Part shown: piece after piece, positions 27,814 through 37,003 of the stretch
Layout of the letters: each line of letters opens with the position of its first letter
How positions within the stretch are numbered: position 1 is the stretch's first letter
NCBI RefSeq assembly: GCF_900243075.1
Contig: NZ_OEZH01000101.1
Location: forward strand, 1-64,000
Origin: Clostridioides difficile
Lineage (GTDB): Bacteria > Bacillota > Clostridia > Peptostreptococcales > Peptostreptococcaceae
Reading direction: 5' to 3'
Length of the DNA: 64,000 nt
The notes under the pieces: model-generated
Seen by the model: only the letters and a program-made list of their open reading frames with translations
The model's database searches: none
Told to the model about the DNA's origin: nothing
Position numbers and translations under genes: made by a program

Positions 27814-29121
27814 TTAATATTTCTCCTTAAATCTTTTTTGAAATTCTGTAGCTAGATTTTCTCTTACACTTGGATGAGCTATATTTATTAAATTTCTTGC
27901 TCTCTCTCTAAGAGATTTTCCTTTTAACTCTGCTATACCATATTCTGTTACAACATAGTCAACATCATTTCTTGATGTTGTTATAGGTGCACCTTCATCT
28001 ACAATAGAAACTATTTTTGAAATTACTGTACCATCTTTTTTTACAGTAATTGAAGGCATAGCTATAATTGCCTTTCCATCTTCTCCCATAGATACTCCAC
28101 GTATAAAGTCAACTTGACCTCCAACACCACTAAATTGTCTAAGTCCCATAGCTTCTGCAACTACTTGACCCATCAAATCAACTTGTATAGCAGAATTTAT
28201 AGAAACCATTTTATGTTGTTTCATTATAACTGCTGGATGATTTACATAATCTACAGGTTTTACTTCTACTGCAGGATTATTATTCACAAAATCATATAAT
28301 TTTTTCGTACCCATTAAAAAAGTAACTGTCATTTTCTCTTTATCAAAATTTTTATATTTACCATTTATAACGCCTTTTTCATAAAGAGCTAAAGTTCCAT
28401 CTGAAATCATTTCTGAATGAATTCCTAAGTCTTTTTTGTCTGTTAAAAATAGCATAACTGCATCTGGAATTCCGCCAATTCCAAGTTGTAAAGTAGAACC
28501 ATCTTCAATTAATGAAGCACAATTCTTGCCAATAGCTTCTTCTACTTCTCCAATCTTTGCAGGTTGTAATTCATATAAAGGTTGTGATTTTTCCACTATA
28601 TAGTCAAACTCTGATACATGGATTACTTCACCATAAGTTCTAGGAAACTGGTCATTCACTTGAACAATTACTGTTCTAGCAGTTTTAATAGCTTCATAAG
28701 TATAATCAACTGATGTTCCTAAGCTACAATACCCGTGTTCATCTGGTGGAGTTACCTGAGCTAAAACAACATCACATTTTAATCTCTTTTCTCTAATTAA
28801 CTTTGGTACTTCATGAAAGAATACAGGTGTAAAATCACCATCTCCGTTTTCAATTGCTTTTCTTACATTTCCACTTACAAACATTGGATTTACTCTAAAA
28901 TGAGCTTCCATTCCCTTAGCAGTATATCCACCACTACCTAAGCTTACCATATGTTTAATCTCAACATCTTTATATTGTTCAGCATTTTCAATCATAGCCT
29001 CTACTAGTGCAGGAGGTTCACCTACACAATGTGCAAGTACTACAGTATCTCCATTTTTAATCTGCTTTACAGCTTCTGTAGCACTACATAATTTACTTTG
29101 ATACAATTCTTGCCAACTCAA
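27814..29121 (-). CDS. cat2: 4-hydroxybutyrate CoA-transferase
   Basis: Transfers CoA from acetyl-CoA (or butyryl-CoA) to 4-hydroxybutyrate, 435 aa. I place the start at the TTG 29121: GGGGGG lies 6 bases before it and the protein then starts M-S-W-Q-E-L-Y, matching the family start. The longer reading from 29172 overlaps the upstream gene. Motifs: VVLAHCVGEPPALV, LQLGIGGIPDAVM, FSGVGGQVDFIRG, and the Glu-containing HSEMISDG. 4hbD follows 10 bases later. Confidence 0.9.
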   Translation of the reverse strand: MSWQELYQSKLCSATEAVKQIKNGDTVVLAHCVGEPPALVEAMIENAEQYKDVEIKHMVSLGSGGYTAKGMEAHFRVNPMFVSGNVRKAIENGDGDFTPVFFHEVPKLIREKRLKCDVVLAQVTPPDEHGYCSLGTSVDYTYEAIKTARTVIVQVNDQFPRTYGEVIHVSEFDYIVEKSQPLYELQPAKIGEVEEAIGKNCASLIEDGSTLQLGIGGIPDAVMLFLTDKKDLGIHSEMISDGTLALYEKGVINGKYKNFDKEKMTVTFLMGTKKLYDFVNNNPAVEVKPVDYVNHPAVIMKQHKMVSINSAIQVDLMGQVVAEAMGLRQFSGVGGQVDFIRGVSMGEDGKAIIAMPSITVKKDGTVISKIVSIVDEGAPITTSRNDVDYVVTEYGIAELKGKSLRERARNLINIAHPSVRENLATEFQKRFKEKY

Positions 29122-29146
29122 TGAAATCCCCCCATTTAACTCTTTT

Positions 29147-29422
29147 TTAAGTTTCACAAATTGCTGATTCAATTATATTTATAACTCTTTCTATATGGCT
29201 AAAATCCCACATCTTAATACATTCATTTTTCACTTTATATTGTTGGTAGGATGCGCATAAAGTTGCGCATCCTCCAATTATAAGTAGCAAATCATACTTT
29301 ACATCCTCTTTTGCTATACTAAAATCTACTCTACCATTGAAGTGCTCTTTGATTATTGTAAGAGCCTTCCCTCTTTCGTATCTAGGGTTACAGCCCCCAC
29401 AAAATCTAACTCCACAGGTCAT
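29147..29422 (-). CDS. small cysteine-rich protein of the 4-hydroxybutyrate operon
   Basis: 91 aa, unknown function. N-terminal MTCGVRFCGGCNPRYERG has four Cys in a CxxxxCGGCNPRY arrangement, and a second cluster GGCATLCASYQQ follows at about residue 50. The pattern suggests a metal or iron-sulfur site or a redox protein. It sits between abfD and cat2 in the same direction, so a role in maturation or electron supply for the oxygen-sensitive 4-hydroxybutyryl-CoA dehydratase is possible but unsupported by homology I can name. Confidence 0.75.
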   Translation of the reverse strand: MTCGVRFCGGCNPRYERGKALTIIKEHFNGRVDFSIAKEDVKYDLLLIIGGCATLCASYQQYKVKNECIKMWDFSHIERVINIIESAICET

Positions 29423-29556
29423 GTGTAAATTCTCCTTATAAAAAATTTCTTGATTTAACTAAAAACCACTATAATTTTATAATTATCTCTTATACTCCAT
29501 ATTTTTTCATTAATTAATACATGTCGATACATATTTCCCTTTTATATATCAACTTT

Positions 29557-31053
29557 TTATAAATTTAAAGCTTCCTCTTTTTTTATCCCTGCAATCGTCT
29601 TAGCTAATTCTTTCTTTTGATTTATATTTCCTTGTCTTGAAATCATTATTCTTTGGGCTTGTGGTGAACCTGCACCATGCATTGACTCAGTTCTATAGCC
29701 AACAGCAGCTGAACCAAGGCATATATTTTCTAAGAATCTTAATATTCTCATTCTTTCTTCTGTTGAAGCCACTGAAGAAGCTTTAAAATACTTGTTACAT
29801 ACTTCGCCAATAGTCATTCCGCTTGTTCCAACTTTAAGGTCTGATTTAAAGTCTTTTTCTGAAGGCATAGTAACCATAAGCCCTCCAGCTATATCTTCTG
29901 CAAGTCTTACTATTTCATAAGGAAATCTAGTTACATTTTGTTTACATACATTTGCAAGAAGTAAATCTATTTGATAGTTTCCAGCTTCTGTCTTGTGACC
30001 TTCTGATGAACATGCTATACCACAACAATATAAGCTTTCATTAAGGTGAGTCATTTCTATTAGTTTATCTTTTATATGTGAAGCTTTATTTGCTCCATTA
30101 TAATCAGCTGCTAAAGCTGCTGCTCCTATTATTACATCACCTACTCCTACTTTACATCCACCATAACTTTGTCTATGGTATCCTGCAAATCTTTCTACTA
30201 ACATGCCAGAGAAATCCCATTCTCCACATAAGAAAATTCTATCATTTGGAACAAATACATTGTCAAATACTACTAAAGCTTCTTGACCTCCAAATTCCTT
30301 ATTTCCTAAATCAACATCTGCACCTTCTTCTAATTTTCTAGTATCGCAAGATTGTCTTCCATAAATCATAAACACTCCTTCAGCATCTGAAGGAACTGCA
30401 AATGATACAGCATAGTCTTTATCTGCTTCAGTCATGCTTATAGTAGGCATTATAAGGTGTTCATGTGAGTTTATTGAACCAGTTTGATGTGCCTTTGCTC
30501 CTCTTACAATTATCCCATCTTCTCTTCTTTCTACTATATGAAGAAACATATCTGGGTCAGGTTGAGCACTAGGTGATAAACTTCTATCTCCTTTAGGGTC
30601 AGTCATAGCCCCATCAACTACTAAATCGTTTTCTTGTATATAAGTTAAGTATTTTACAAAATTATCATGATAATTAGTTCCATGGGCTTTATCACATTCA
30701 AATGTTGTTGAATACACTGCATTAAATGCATCCATACCAACACATCTTTGGAAACAAGAAGCTGTTTTTTGACCACATAATCTTTGCATTTTTACTTTTT
30801 TTATCAAATCATCAGTACTTTGATGAAGATGACCAAATCTATTTATTTTTTCACCTGTAATATTTGAAGTAACTGTCATTAAATCTGCATATTCTGGGTC
30901 ATGAGCTAAATCATAAGTTGCTGCTACACAATTTATAGATGGTCTAATCATAGGATGGTCAACCCAATTCTTAACCTCCTCACCAAACATATAAACTTTA
31001 GTATTTAACTTTCTCAAACTTTCAATATATTGAGCTCCTGTCATTAATGCCAT
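29557..31053 (-). CDS. abfD: 4-hydroxybutyryl-CoA dehydratase / vinylacetyl-CoA isomerase
   Basis: Oxygen-sensitive [4Fe-4S] and FAD enzyme dehydrating 4-hydroxybutyryl-CoA to crotonyl-CoA, 498 aa. The cluster ligands known from Clostridium aminobutyricum (C99, C103, H292, C299) appear here one residue later: C100 and C104 in ASCFQRC, and H293 and C300 in YHRQSYGGC. Full length, no frameshift. It links succinate reduction to the crotonyl-CoA to butyrate route. Confidence 0.95.
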   Translation of the reverse strand: MALMTGAQYIESLRKLNTKVYMFGEEVKNWVDHPMIRPSINCVAATYDLAHDPEYADLMTVTSNITGEKINRFGHLHQSTDDLIKKVKMQRLCGQKTASCFQRCVGMDAFNAVYSTTFECDKAHGTNYHDNFVKYLTYIQENDLVVDGAMTDPKGDRSLSPSAQPDPDMFLHIVERREDGIIVRGAKAHQTGSINSHEHLIMPTISMTEADKDYAVSFAVPSDAEGVFMIYGRQSCDTRKLEEGADVDLGNKEFGGQEALVVFDNVFVPNDRIFLCGEWDFSGMLVERFAGYHRQSYGGCKVGVGDVIIGAAALAADYNGANKASHIKDKLIEMTHLNESLYCCGIACSSEGHKTEAGNYQIDLLLANVCKQNVTRFPYEIVRLAEDIAGGLMVTMPSEKDFKSDLKVGTSGMTIGEVCNKYFKASSVASTEERMRILRFLENICLGSAAVGYRTESMHGAGSPQAQRIMISRQGNINQKKELAKTIAGIKKEEALNL

Positions 31054-31173
31054 AATAAAACCACTCCTTCTCTTTTATAAGATTTTTTATTTTAAATTAT
31101 AATACTTCCTTGTTTTAACTGTATCTTAATATCTTAAATTTGTCTTAATATTTTAAATATTGTAACATAAATT

Positions 31174-32565
31174 TTATCCCCAAAGCTCTTCATCTGTAGG
31201 AACTTCATTTTCTGGCATATAATAAGCAATCCTAGAAATATTAATTAAATGTTTATAATCAAGATTTTCAGAAATACTGTTATTTCCCCAAGACCCACAT
31301 CCTAGAGTATTAGTAGGTGCAAGACCATTGAAGAAACTTCCTCCAGCACTAGTAGCACAGCATTGATTAATAACAAATCTTGATACTTCTATATTTTCTC
31401 CTGCATATTCTATATTCTTAACTGTATTTGAATGTATAGATACACTATGCCCTTTTCCTTCTACATTTAGATTTGCTTTTGCAATAGCTACACCTTCTTC
31501 AAAGCTTTTATACTTGTATGCAGATATAACCGGACACATTTTTTCTTTTGCAATGATATCCTCTTCTCCTGGTCCATCAGCCTCTATTACTATTATTTTT
31601 GTATCTTCTGGTATCTCAACACCTGCAATTTTTGCAATTGTATGAACTGATTGACCTACAGCATCTTTATTCATAGATTTATTTACAAACATAGCATTTC
31701 TAAAAGCCTCTTTTTGTGCTTTATCTCTAACTATGAAACCTTTATTATTTTTAAATTCATCCATTATTTTATCAAACATTTCTTCTGCTACAATCACTGA
31801 TTGCTCACCTGAACAAATTATACCATTATCAAAAATTCTTCCTGCTATGATTTTAGGTACTGCTTCTTTAATATCTACATCTCTATCTATGATACATTGA
31901 ACATTTCCTGCCCCTACTCCAAGTGCTGGCTTTCCACTTGAGTATGCAGCTTTTACCATTCCCATTCCTCCAGTAGCAATTACTACATCTGCTGATGAGA
32001 TTAAATTTCTTGTATTTTCTCTTGATTGTTGGTCAAGTATTTGTATTAAATTTTCTGGTGCTCCTATTTTTTCTAATTCTTCATTAATCATCTCAACAGT
32101 TTTTGTACTACATTTAATTGCTTTATGGTGTGGTGTGATAATGATTGCATTTCTTCCTTTAAGTGCAAACATTGCATTACTCATAGGCGTAACAATTGGA
32201 TTTGTACAAGGAGTTATTGCCGCTACTACTCCAACTGGTTTAGCTACCTTTGTTATTCCAGTTTCTCTATCTATATCAATTATACCAACTGACTTTTTAT
32301 CTTTTAGGTTGTTATATATAACTTTTGCTTTACTTTTATTTTTAGCTACCTTATCTTCATATACTCCCATTCCAGTTTCTTCTACAGCAAGTTTAGCTAA
32401 GTATTCAGCATTATAATACACTACTTTTCCAACTATTTTTACTATTTTATCCACTTGTTCTTGAGTATAACATTCAAACTCTCTTTGAGCTTTTCTAGCT
32501 CTTTCAATATAACCATTAATGTATTCCTTACTTAAATCTTCAAAGTTTTCTATTGCTTTTTCCAT
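31174..32565 (-). CDS. sucD: CoA-acylating succinate-semialdehyde dehydrogenase
   Basis: Reduces succinyl-CoA to succinate semialdehyde with NAD(P)H, 463 aa, aldehyde dehydrogenase superfamily lacking an alcohol dehydrogenase domain. Visible: AAITPCTNPIVTPMSNA, GGMGMVKAAYSSGKPALGVGAGN, and FDNGIICSGEQSVI with the catalytic Cys. It comes right after cat1, giving the order of the pathway. GGAGG site before the ATG. Confidence 0.93.
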   Translation of the reverse strand: MEKAIENFEDLSKEYINGYIERARKAQREFECYTQEQVDKIVKIVGKVVYYNAEYLAKLAVEETGMGVYEDKVAKNKSKAKVIYNNLKDKKSVGIIDIDRETGITKVAKPVGVVAAITPCTNPIVTPMSNAMFALKGRNAIIITPHHKAIKCSTKTVEMINEELEKIGAPENLIQILDQQSRENTRNLISSADVVIATGGMGMVKAAYSSGKPALGVGAGNVQCIIDRDVDIKEAVPKIIAGRIFDNGIICSGEQSVIVAEEMFDKIMDEFKNNKGFIVRDKAQKEAFRNAMFVNKSMNKDAVGQSVHTIAKIAGVEIPEDTKIIVIEADGPGEEDIIAKEKMCPVISAYKYKSFEEGVAIAKANLNVEGKGHSVSIHSNTVKNIEYAGENIEVSRFVINQCCATSAGGSFFNGLAPTNTLGCGSWGNNSISENLDYKHLINISRIAYYMPENEVPTDEELWG

Positions 32566-32596
32566 TTTAAATCTACCTCCAATTTATTAAATATTT

Positions 32597-34141
32597 TTAT
32601 AATGCACTTTTAAAAGTTTCAGACTTTTTCATTGTACCTGTACTCATAAAATTACTATGCCATGATAAAGCTTCATCCAATATATGAGGTGTTTGTTTTG
32701 CTCCACTTTGACAGGCTCTATTTAAATAATCCCTAAGTTGTTCTTTATAATCTGGATGAGCACAATTTTCTATTATTTTTATAGCTCTTTCTCTAGGTGC
32801 AAGACCTCTTAAATCAGCATACCCCTGTTCTGTTACAATTACCATTACATCATGTTCAGTGTGGTCTACGTGAGATACCATAGGTACTATTGATGATATA
32901 TCCCCATTTTTTGCAATTGACTCAGTACTAAATATAGTTATTGCTCCATTTCTAGCAAAATCACCAGAACCACCAATCCCATTCATCATCTTTGAGCCCA
33001 TTATATGAGTAGAATTTACATTTCCATAAATATCAACTTCAATTGCAGTATTCATTGCAATTACACCAATTCTTCTGGCTATTTCTGGATTGTTACTAAT
33101 TTCTTGAGGTCTTAATATAATCTTATCCTTAAAGAAATCAATATCATTTTCAAATTTTATTAGGCCTTCTGGTGATGGACTTACAGACGTAGTAGATGCC
33201 ATTGTAACTTTACCCATTCTTATTAAATCCAACATAGAATCCTGTACAACCTCTGTATAACAAGTTAGATTTTCAAATTCAGATTCACATAATCCATATA
33301 ATACTGCATTTGCTACACTTCCTACACCAGATTGAAGTGGAAGTAGATTCTTTGACAATCTACCTGACTTTACTTCTTCTTTTAAAAAAGCAATAATATT
33401 ATTTGATATTTTTTTTGAAGCTTCATCTACAATACCCAATGGACGTGTTTTATCCTGCATATTAGTTATTACTATTCCTGCAATCTTATTCAAGCCACAA
33501 GGTATATATGTCGTTCCAATTCTATCTTTAGGATGGTTTATTTCTATTGGTTTTCTGTTTGGTGGATTTTCAGTAATATATATATCTGCCATTCCTTCCA
33601 TTTCCATTGGTTTTGCAAGATTTATCTCTATTATTACTTTATCTGCACTTTTTATAAAAGATGGTGAATTCCCTATACCACTAGTTGGTATAATATCCCC
33701 ATTTTCAGTTATTGCAAGTGCTTCTACTATAGCTACATCTACTTTAGGTATAGTTCCATAATTTAAAAATTGAGTAGAATGACTTAGATGCATATCTATA
33801 TAATCAACAACACCTTTATTAATATTGTTTCTAAGTATTGAATTAGTTTGATAAGGAAGTCTTCTTTTAATTATACCTGCTTCTGACCATGCTCCATCAA
33901 CTTCTGGACCTAGAGATGCTCCTGAATATACAGTTAATTTTATCTTTTCTCCATTTTTAGCTCTCTCTGAAACTGCTAGTGGCACTGCCTTTGGATACCC
34001 AGAAGGTGTAAATCCACTAAGCCCAACAACCATCCCATCTTCTATAATTTTAGCAGCCTCATCTGCATCCATGATTAAATCACACAATGCTTTATTTCTT
34101 AATCTTTCACTTAAGTCTTCAAATACGACTCCATTATTCAT
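32597..34141 (-). CDS. cat1: succinyl-CoA:acetate CoA-transferase
   Basis: Activates succinate by CoA transfer, 514 aa, Cat1 family (acetyl-CoA hydrolase/transferase fold). Visible: VVGLSGFTPSGYPKAVP, LQSGVGSVANAVLYG, the segment AMNTAIEVDIYGNVN and MNGIGGSGDFARNGAI. It opens the enzyme section of the succinate reduction operon; a permease gene precedes it by 26 bases. CoA donor assignment follows the family name. Confidence 0.92.
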   Translation of the reverse strand: MNNGVVFEDLSERLRNKALCDLIMDADEAAKIIEDGMVVGLSGFTPSGYPKAVPLAVSERAKNGEKIKLTVYSGASLGPEVDGAWSEAGIIKRRLPYQTNSILRNNINKGVVDYIDMHLSHSTQFLNYGTIPKVDVAIVEALAITENGDIIPTSGIGNSPSFIKSADKVIIEINLAKPMEMEGMADIYITENPPNRKPIEINHPKDRIGTTYIPCGLNKIAGIVITNMQDKTRPLGIVDEASKKISNNIIAFLKEEVKSGRLSKNLLPLQSGVGSVANAVLYGLCESEFENLTCYTEVVQDSMLDLIRMGKVTMASTTSVSPSPEGLIKFENDIDFFKDKIILRPQEISNNPEIARRIGVIAMNTAIEVDIYGNVNSTHIMGSKMMNGIGGSGDFARNGAITIFSTESIAKNGDISSIVPMVSHVDHTEHDVMVIVTEQGYADLRGLAPRERAIKIIENCAHPDYKEQLRDYLNRACQSGAKQTPHILDEALSWHSNFMSTGTMKKSETFKSAL

Positions 34142-34167
34142 AAATATCCCCCCATATAAAATCTTAT

Positions 34168-35553
34168 TTACATTGGAAGTTTGTGTAAAACTATAACCAA
34201 TATAACTTTAGTTAACAATGCAAATGGATACGTGGCACCATATCCTGCTGCTGGGTCATCACTATCAAGAGCATCAACAGCAGCTCCAAGTCCTGGTGTT
34301 GATGTCATACCACCACATACAGCTCCGGATAGTAAAATCCAATTTAGTTTAAATATATATTTACCAACTAAGAATCCTATCATCATAGCTGTGATACCTA
34401 CTGCTATTGCTACTAAAGCTAGATGCATACCAGATGTCATAATTGAATCAACTACTTTCCCACCATATCTTAACCCAACTATTGCTAAGAAAAATACTAG
34501 ACCTATTTGCTTTAAAATATTTAAAACCTTTTCTTCCATTCTGAAATTTACTACCCCTATCTTACCGATATATCCAAGAATTAGAGATACAATTAGTGAA
34601 CCCCCTGTTGCTCCTAGTGTGAAGTACCCTAGCGGCCCCATAAACACATGTATTCCTCCAACTAAGTATCCAGCCAAACATGTCAAGAAAAATGTTATTG
34701 TGTTAAATGGAACTTCTGGTATCGTTTTACCAGCAACACTATCTCTTGCTTCCTTCATTTCCTTCTCGTACTTTCTTCTTTCTTCTTTAAGGTCCATCCT
34801 AAATATTTTTGGAAGAAAATTTACACCTAGGATTACTATTAAAACTCCAAAAGGATATGCAACTGCATGACCTATACCAACACCAGCTTCAGCGTATGCA
34901 ATATACTTATCTATTTGCTCTTGAGTCAGTGATGTCGTTGTGTTCACATCTAATTTTCCTTCTGGGTCAACTACCTTTAAAATCTCTTTTTTATCTTCTA
35001 TTGAAGCTTTTTCAAATTCTTTTGATACATCTTCTGCATGTTTACCAGCTGTTTCTAAAGCAGCGGCTAATCCAGGTGAACTTGTCAATGCTCCTGTGTA
35101 AACACCAGAAACTTCATAAGCGCTACTTCCTTTATCACTTGATAGTAAAGTCATCGCATAAGTCATAGAGCCACCTATGAAAGTTATAAGAACTCCTAAA
35201 ACTACAAATCTTGCTCCATACTTCTTTAATACAGCTTTCATATCTTTTGCTGCCAATAAACCAACTGCTGCAACAAATATTATTAAAAAGAAATCAAAGA
35301 AGTCAGGAGAAATAATTCCATTCCCCATCATTACAGTTGCTGCCTTATATCCCGCTGCTGTTTCTCCTTTTGCTATTGTTGAATTGCCCAAGCTATATGC
35401 AAGCCATCCAATAAACAATCCTGTAAATAATGCTCCTGATACCCCAAAATTAAACTTCCCAAATTTAATTTTTCCAAATAAAATTCCTGTAATTACGGCA
35501 GCAAACATAAGGACAAAAGGATTCATTAAAAAATCCATTAATTCAAACTTCAC
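34168..35553 (-). CDS. AspT/YidE/YbjL-type antiporter, likely succinate or organic acid carrier
   Basis: Multi-span membrane protein with two internal repeats of the AspT/YidE duplication domain (461 aa from the GTG at 35553, which has AGGGAG upstream; ATG at 35571 is also open). Hydrophobic segments run from residue 10 to about 165 and 270 to the end, with a polar central loop (about residues 160-215). The signature SGAVCGGMTSTPGLGAAVD near the C-terminus mirrors YTGALTSSPGLAAALE in the first half. Position ahead of cat1 suggests transport of succinate or exchange of a product. Confidence 0.75.
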   Translation of the reverse strand: MKFELMDFLMNPFVLMFAAVITGILFGKIKFGKFNFGVSGALFTGLFIGWLAYSLGNSTIAKGETAAGYKAATVMMGNGIISPDFFDFFLIIFVAAVGLLAAKDMKAVLKKYGARFVVLGVLITFIGGSMTYAMTLLSSDKGSSAYEVSGVYTGALTSSPGLAAALETAGKHAEDVSKEFEKASIEDKKEILKVVDPEGKLDVNTTTSLTQEQIDKYIAYAEAGVGIGHAVAYPFGVLIVILGVNFLPKIFRMDLKEERRKYEKEMKEARDSVAGKTIPEVPFNTITFFLTCLAGYLVGGIHVFMGPLGYFTLGATGGSLIVSLILGYIGKIGVVNFRMEEKVLNILKQIGLVFFLAIVGLRYGGKVVDSIMTSGMHLALVAIAVGITAMMIGFLVGKYIFKLNWILLSGAVCGGMTSTPGLGAAVDALDSDDPAAGYGATYPFALLTKVILVIVLHKLPM

Positions 35554-35574
35554 CAAATCACTCCCTTTCATTTT

Positions 35575-35592
35575 TTGTTATTAAATTAACAA
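35575..35592. promoter_or_regulatory. Rex-like operator, site 1
   Basis: TTGTTATTAAATTAACAA matches the clostridial Rex consensus TTGTTAA-N4-TTAACAA with one mismatch. It lies about 20 bases before the permease start codon, between a probable promoter and the gene. Confidence 0.75.
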
Positions 35593-35637
35593 TTATTAGT
35601 AAAAAATATATCTCTCCCTTCTTTATAAAATCCTATT

Positions 35638-35655
35638 TTGTTATTAAATTAACAT
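35638..35655. promoter_or_regulatory. Rex-like operator, site 2
   Basis: TTGTTATTAAATTAACAT, the same sequence as site 1 except the last base, exactly 63 bases away, about six helical turns. On the minus strand TTAATT inside the site can act as a -35 element for a TTATAA box near 35628, so binding would block the promoter. Confidence 0.65.
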
Positions 35656-35825
35656 TTCTATTTAAAAAAATTTCCTTTTTCTATTATTAGTCTTTTTTGT
35701 TACAATTTAGTTAATAATTAAATTGTATAAATACTAATTATTTTCAAATAGTTAAATTTTTAATATTTGTTGATATAACTATGTTTTAGATGACTTATCA
35801 CTAAATTACGTTAGCTGTTATCTTT

Positions 35826-35841
35826 TGTTAATTTAATAATA
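35826..35841. promoter_or_regulatory. Rex-like half-matched operator, site 3
   Basis: TGTTAATTTAATAATA is the reverse complement of sites 1 and 2 with one difference in 16. It is closer to the LysR gene, about 150 bases before its ATG. Confidence 0.45.
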
Positions 35842-35989
35842 GCACTATTCTTAATAGATTGAAAATATCAAAAACTTATGATATGATAGTTTAAAACTAT
35901 TCTATTTTTTTACAATAATATACAAAACTTATATTGTTGTTAATTATATACTTGTCACTAATTACATAAATGAAAGGAGTTATTATCCA

Positions 35990-36862
35990 ATGAACATAAA
36001 TTATCTATATTATTTTCAAACTGTTTGTAAATATAAAAATATGACTAAAGCAGCAGAAAGCATTCACATTTCTCAGCCTTCTATTACCTTAGCTATTAAA
36101 GAATTAGAAAAAGAATTAGGTTTTGAACTTTTTTTTAGAATAGGCAATAAAATAGATTTGACTCCAGAAGGAAAGGTTTTTTTAGATAAATCAAGAAATT
36201 TCACAAGACAATTTGAAGATTTTCAAAGCGATGCACTAGACTTAGGGAAAAAAAGAAAGGCCTCTCTTAAAATAGGAATTCCTACAGTTTTAGGGACTTT
36301 TTTACTTTCGAAAATACTACCTAGATTTAATGTAATTTATCCAGATATTGAGCTTAAGATTTTTGAAGTTCCAACTTTTATTGGTGCAAAAATGATTGAA
36401 GAATCTACACTTGATTTTTGTATTGGTATAATTGATAGTGATATTTATGATGATATAGATTCAAAAACAATCTATAAAACAGAATTATATTTAGTTACAA
36501 ATTCTAAAAATGAATTAGCGAAACAATCCATTATTTCAAACTATATGTTAAAAAATATACCTTTTGTTATACTCTCTGAGGGCTCTTATCACTATAAGAT
36601 TATTACAAAAAGACTTGAGAAGGTTAAACCAAATATAATTTTACATTCAAATCAACTTTCTACTATACGTTATTTGTTAGAAAACGATTTAGCTTCAACA
36701 ATATTATATAAAGAAATATTTCAAAATACTGAAAATCTCTGTTCAATCCCTTTAGAACGTGCAATTACTGCCAACATAGGTGTTCTTTGGAGAAAACATC
36801 AATACATATCCCATAGTATGAGACTTTTTATTGAATATATGGCATCTATTCATATAAATTAA
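35990..36862 (+). CDS. LysR-family transcriptional regulator
   Basis: 290 aa: N-terminal winged helix-turn-helix (NYLYYFQTVCKYKNMTKAAESIHISQPSITLAIKELEKELG) in two parts, with the LysR hallmark of QPS-x-ItxxIK-LE, then a substrate-binding-like effector domain (KIGIPTVLGTFLLSKILPRF). Divergent from the permease-cat1 operon, so probably its regulator, with an organic acid or pathway CoA ester as effector (inference). AAGGAGTT ribosome site. Confidence 0.92.
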   Translation: MNINYLYYFQTVCKYKNMTKAAESIHISQPSITLAIKELEKELGFELFFRIGNKIDLTPEGKVFLDKSRNFTRQFEDFQSDALDLGKKRKASLKIGIPTVLGTFLLSKILPRFNVIYPDIELKIFEVPTFIGAKMIEESTLDFCIGIIDSDIYDDIDSKTIYKTELYLVTNSKNELAKQSIISNYMLKNIPFVILSEGSYHYKIITKRLEKVKPNIILHSNQLSTIRYLLENDLASTILYKEIFQNTENLCSIPLERAITANIGVLWRKHQYISHSMRLFIEYMASIHIN

Positions 36863-36916
36863 TATTGATATATATTCTGTAAATACAGTATTAGAGGTAT
36901 TTTAATATTGATAAAT

Positions 36917-36954
36917 TTAAGCCCTTTTTACTAAGGTATGTAAATAGGGCTTAA
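36917..36954. terminator. hairpin between the converging LysR and peptidase genes
   Basis: TTAAGCCCT (36917-36925) pairs perfectly with AGGGCTTAA (36946-36954). The downstream plus strand is not T-rich, so its strength as terminator is uncertain. Confidence 0.5.
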
Positions 36955-36962
36955 TGGTAAAA

Positions 36963-36996
36963 TTACAATAATATTTTATATAAAGTATTATTGTAA
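36963..36996 (-). terminator. terminator of the peptidase gene
   Basis: TTACAATAATA (36963-36973) is the exact reverse complement of TATTATTGTAA (36986-36996); on the minus strand it is followed by TTTTACC. It lies 8 bases after the peptidase stop. Confidence 0.65.
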
Positions 36997-37003
36997 AATA
37001 AAA

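Noticed and set aside
29122-29172. cat2 start at 29172
   Set aside because: It overlaps the previous gene and lacks a ribosome site; TTG 29121 has GGGGGG and family-typical N-terminus.
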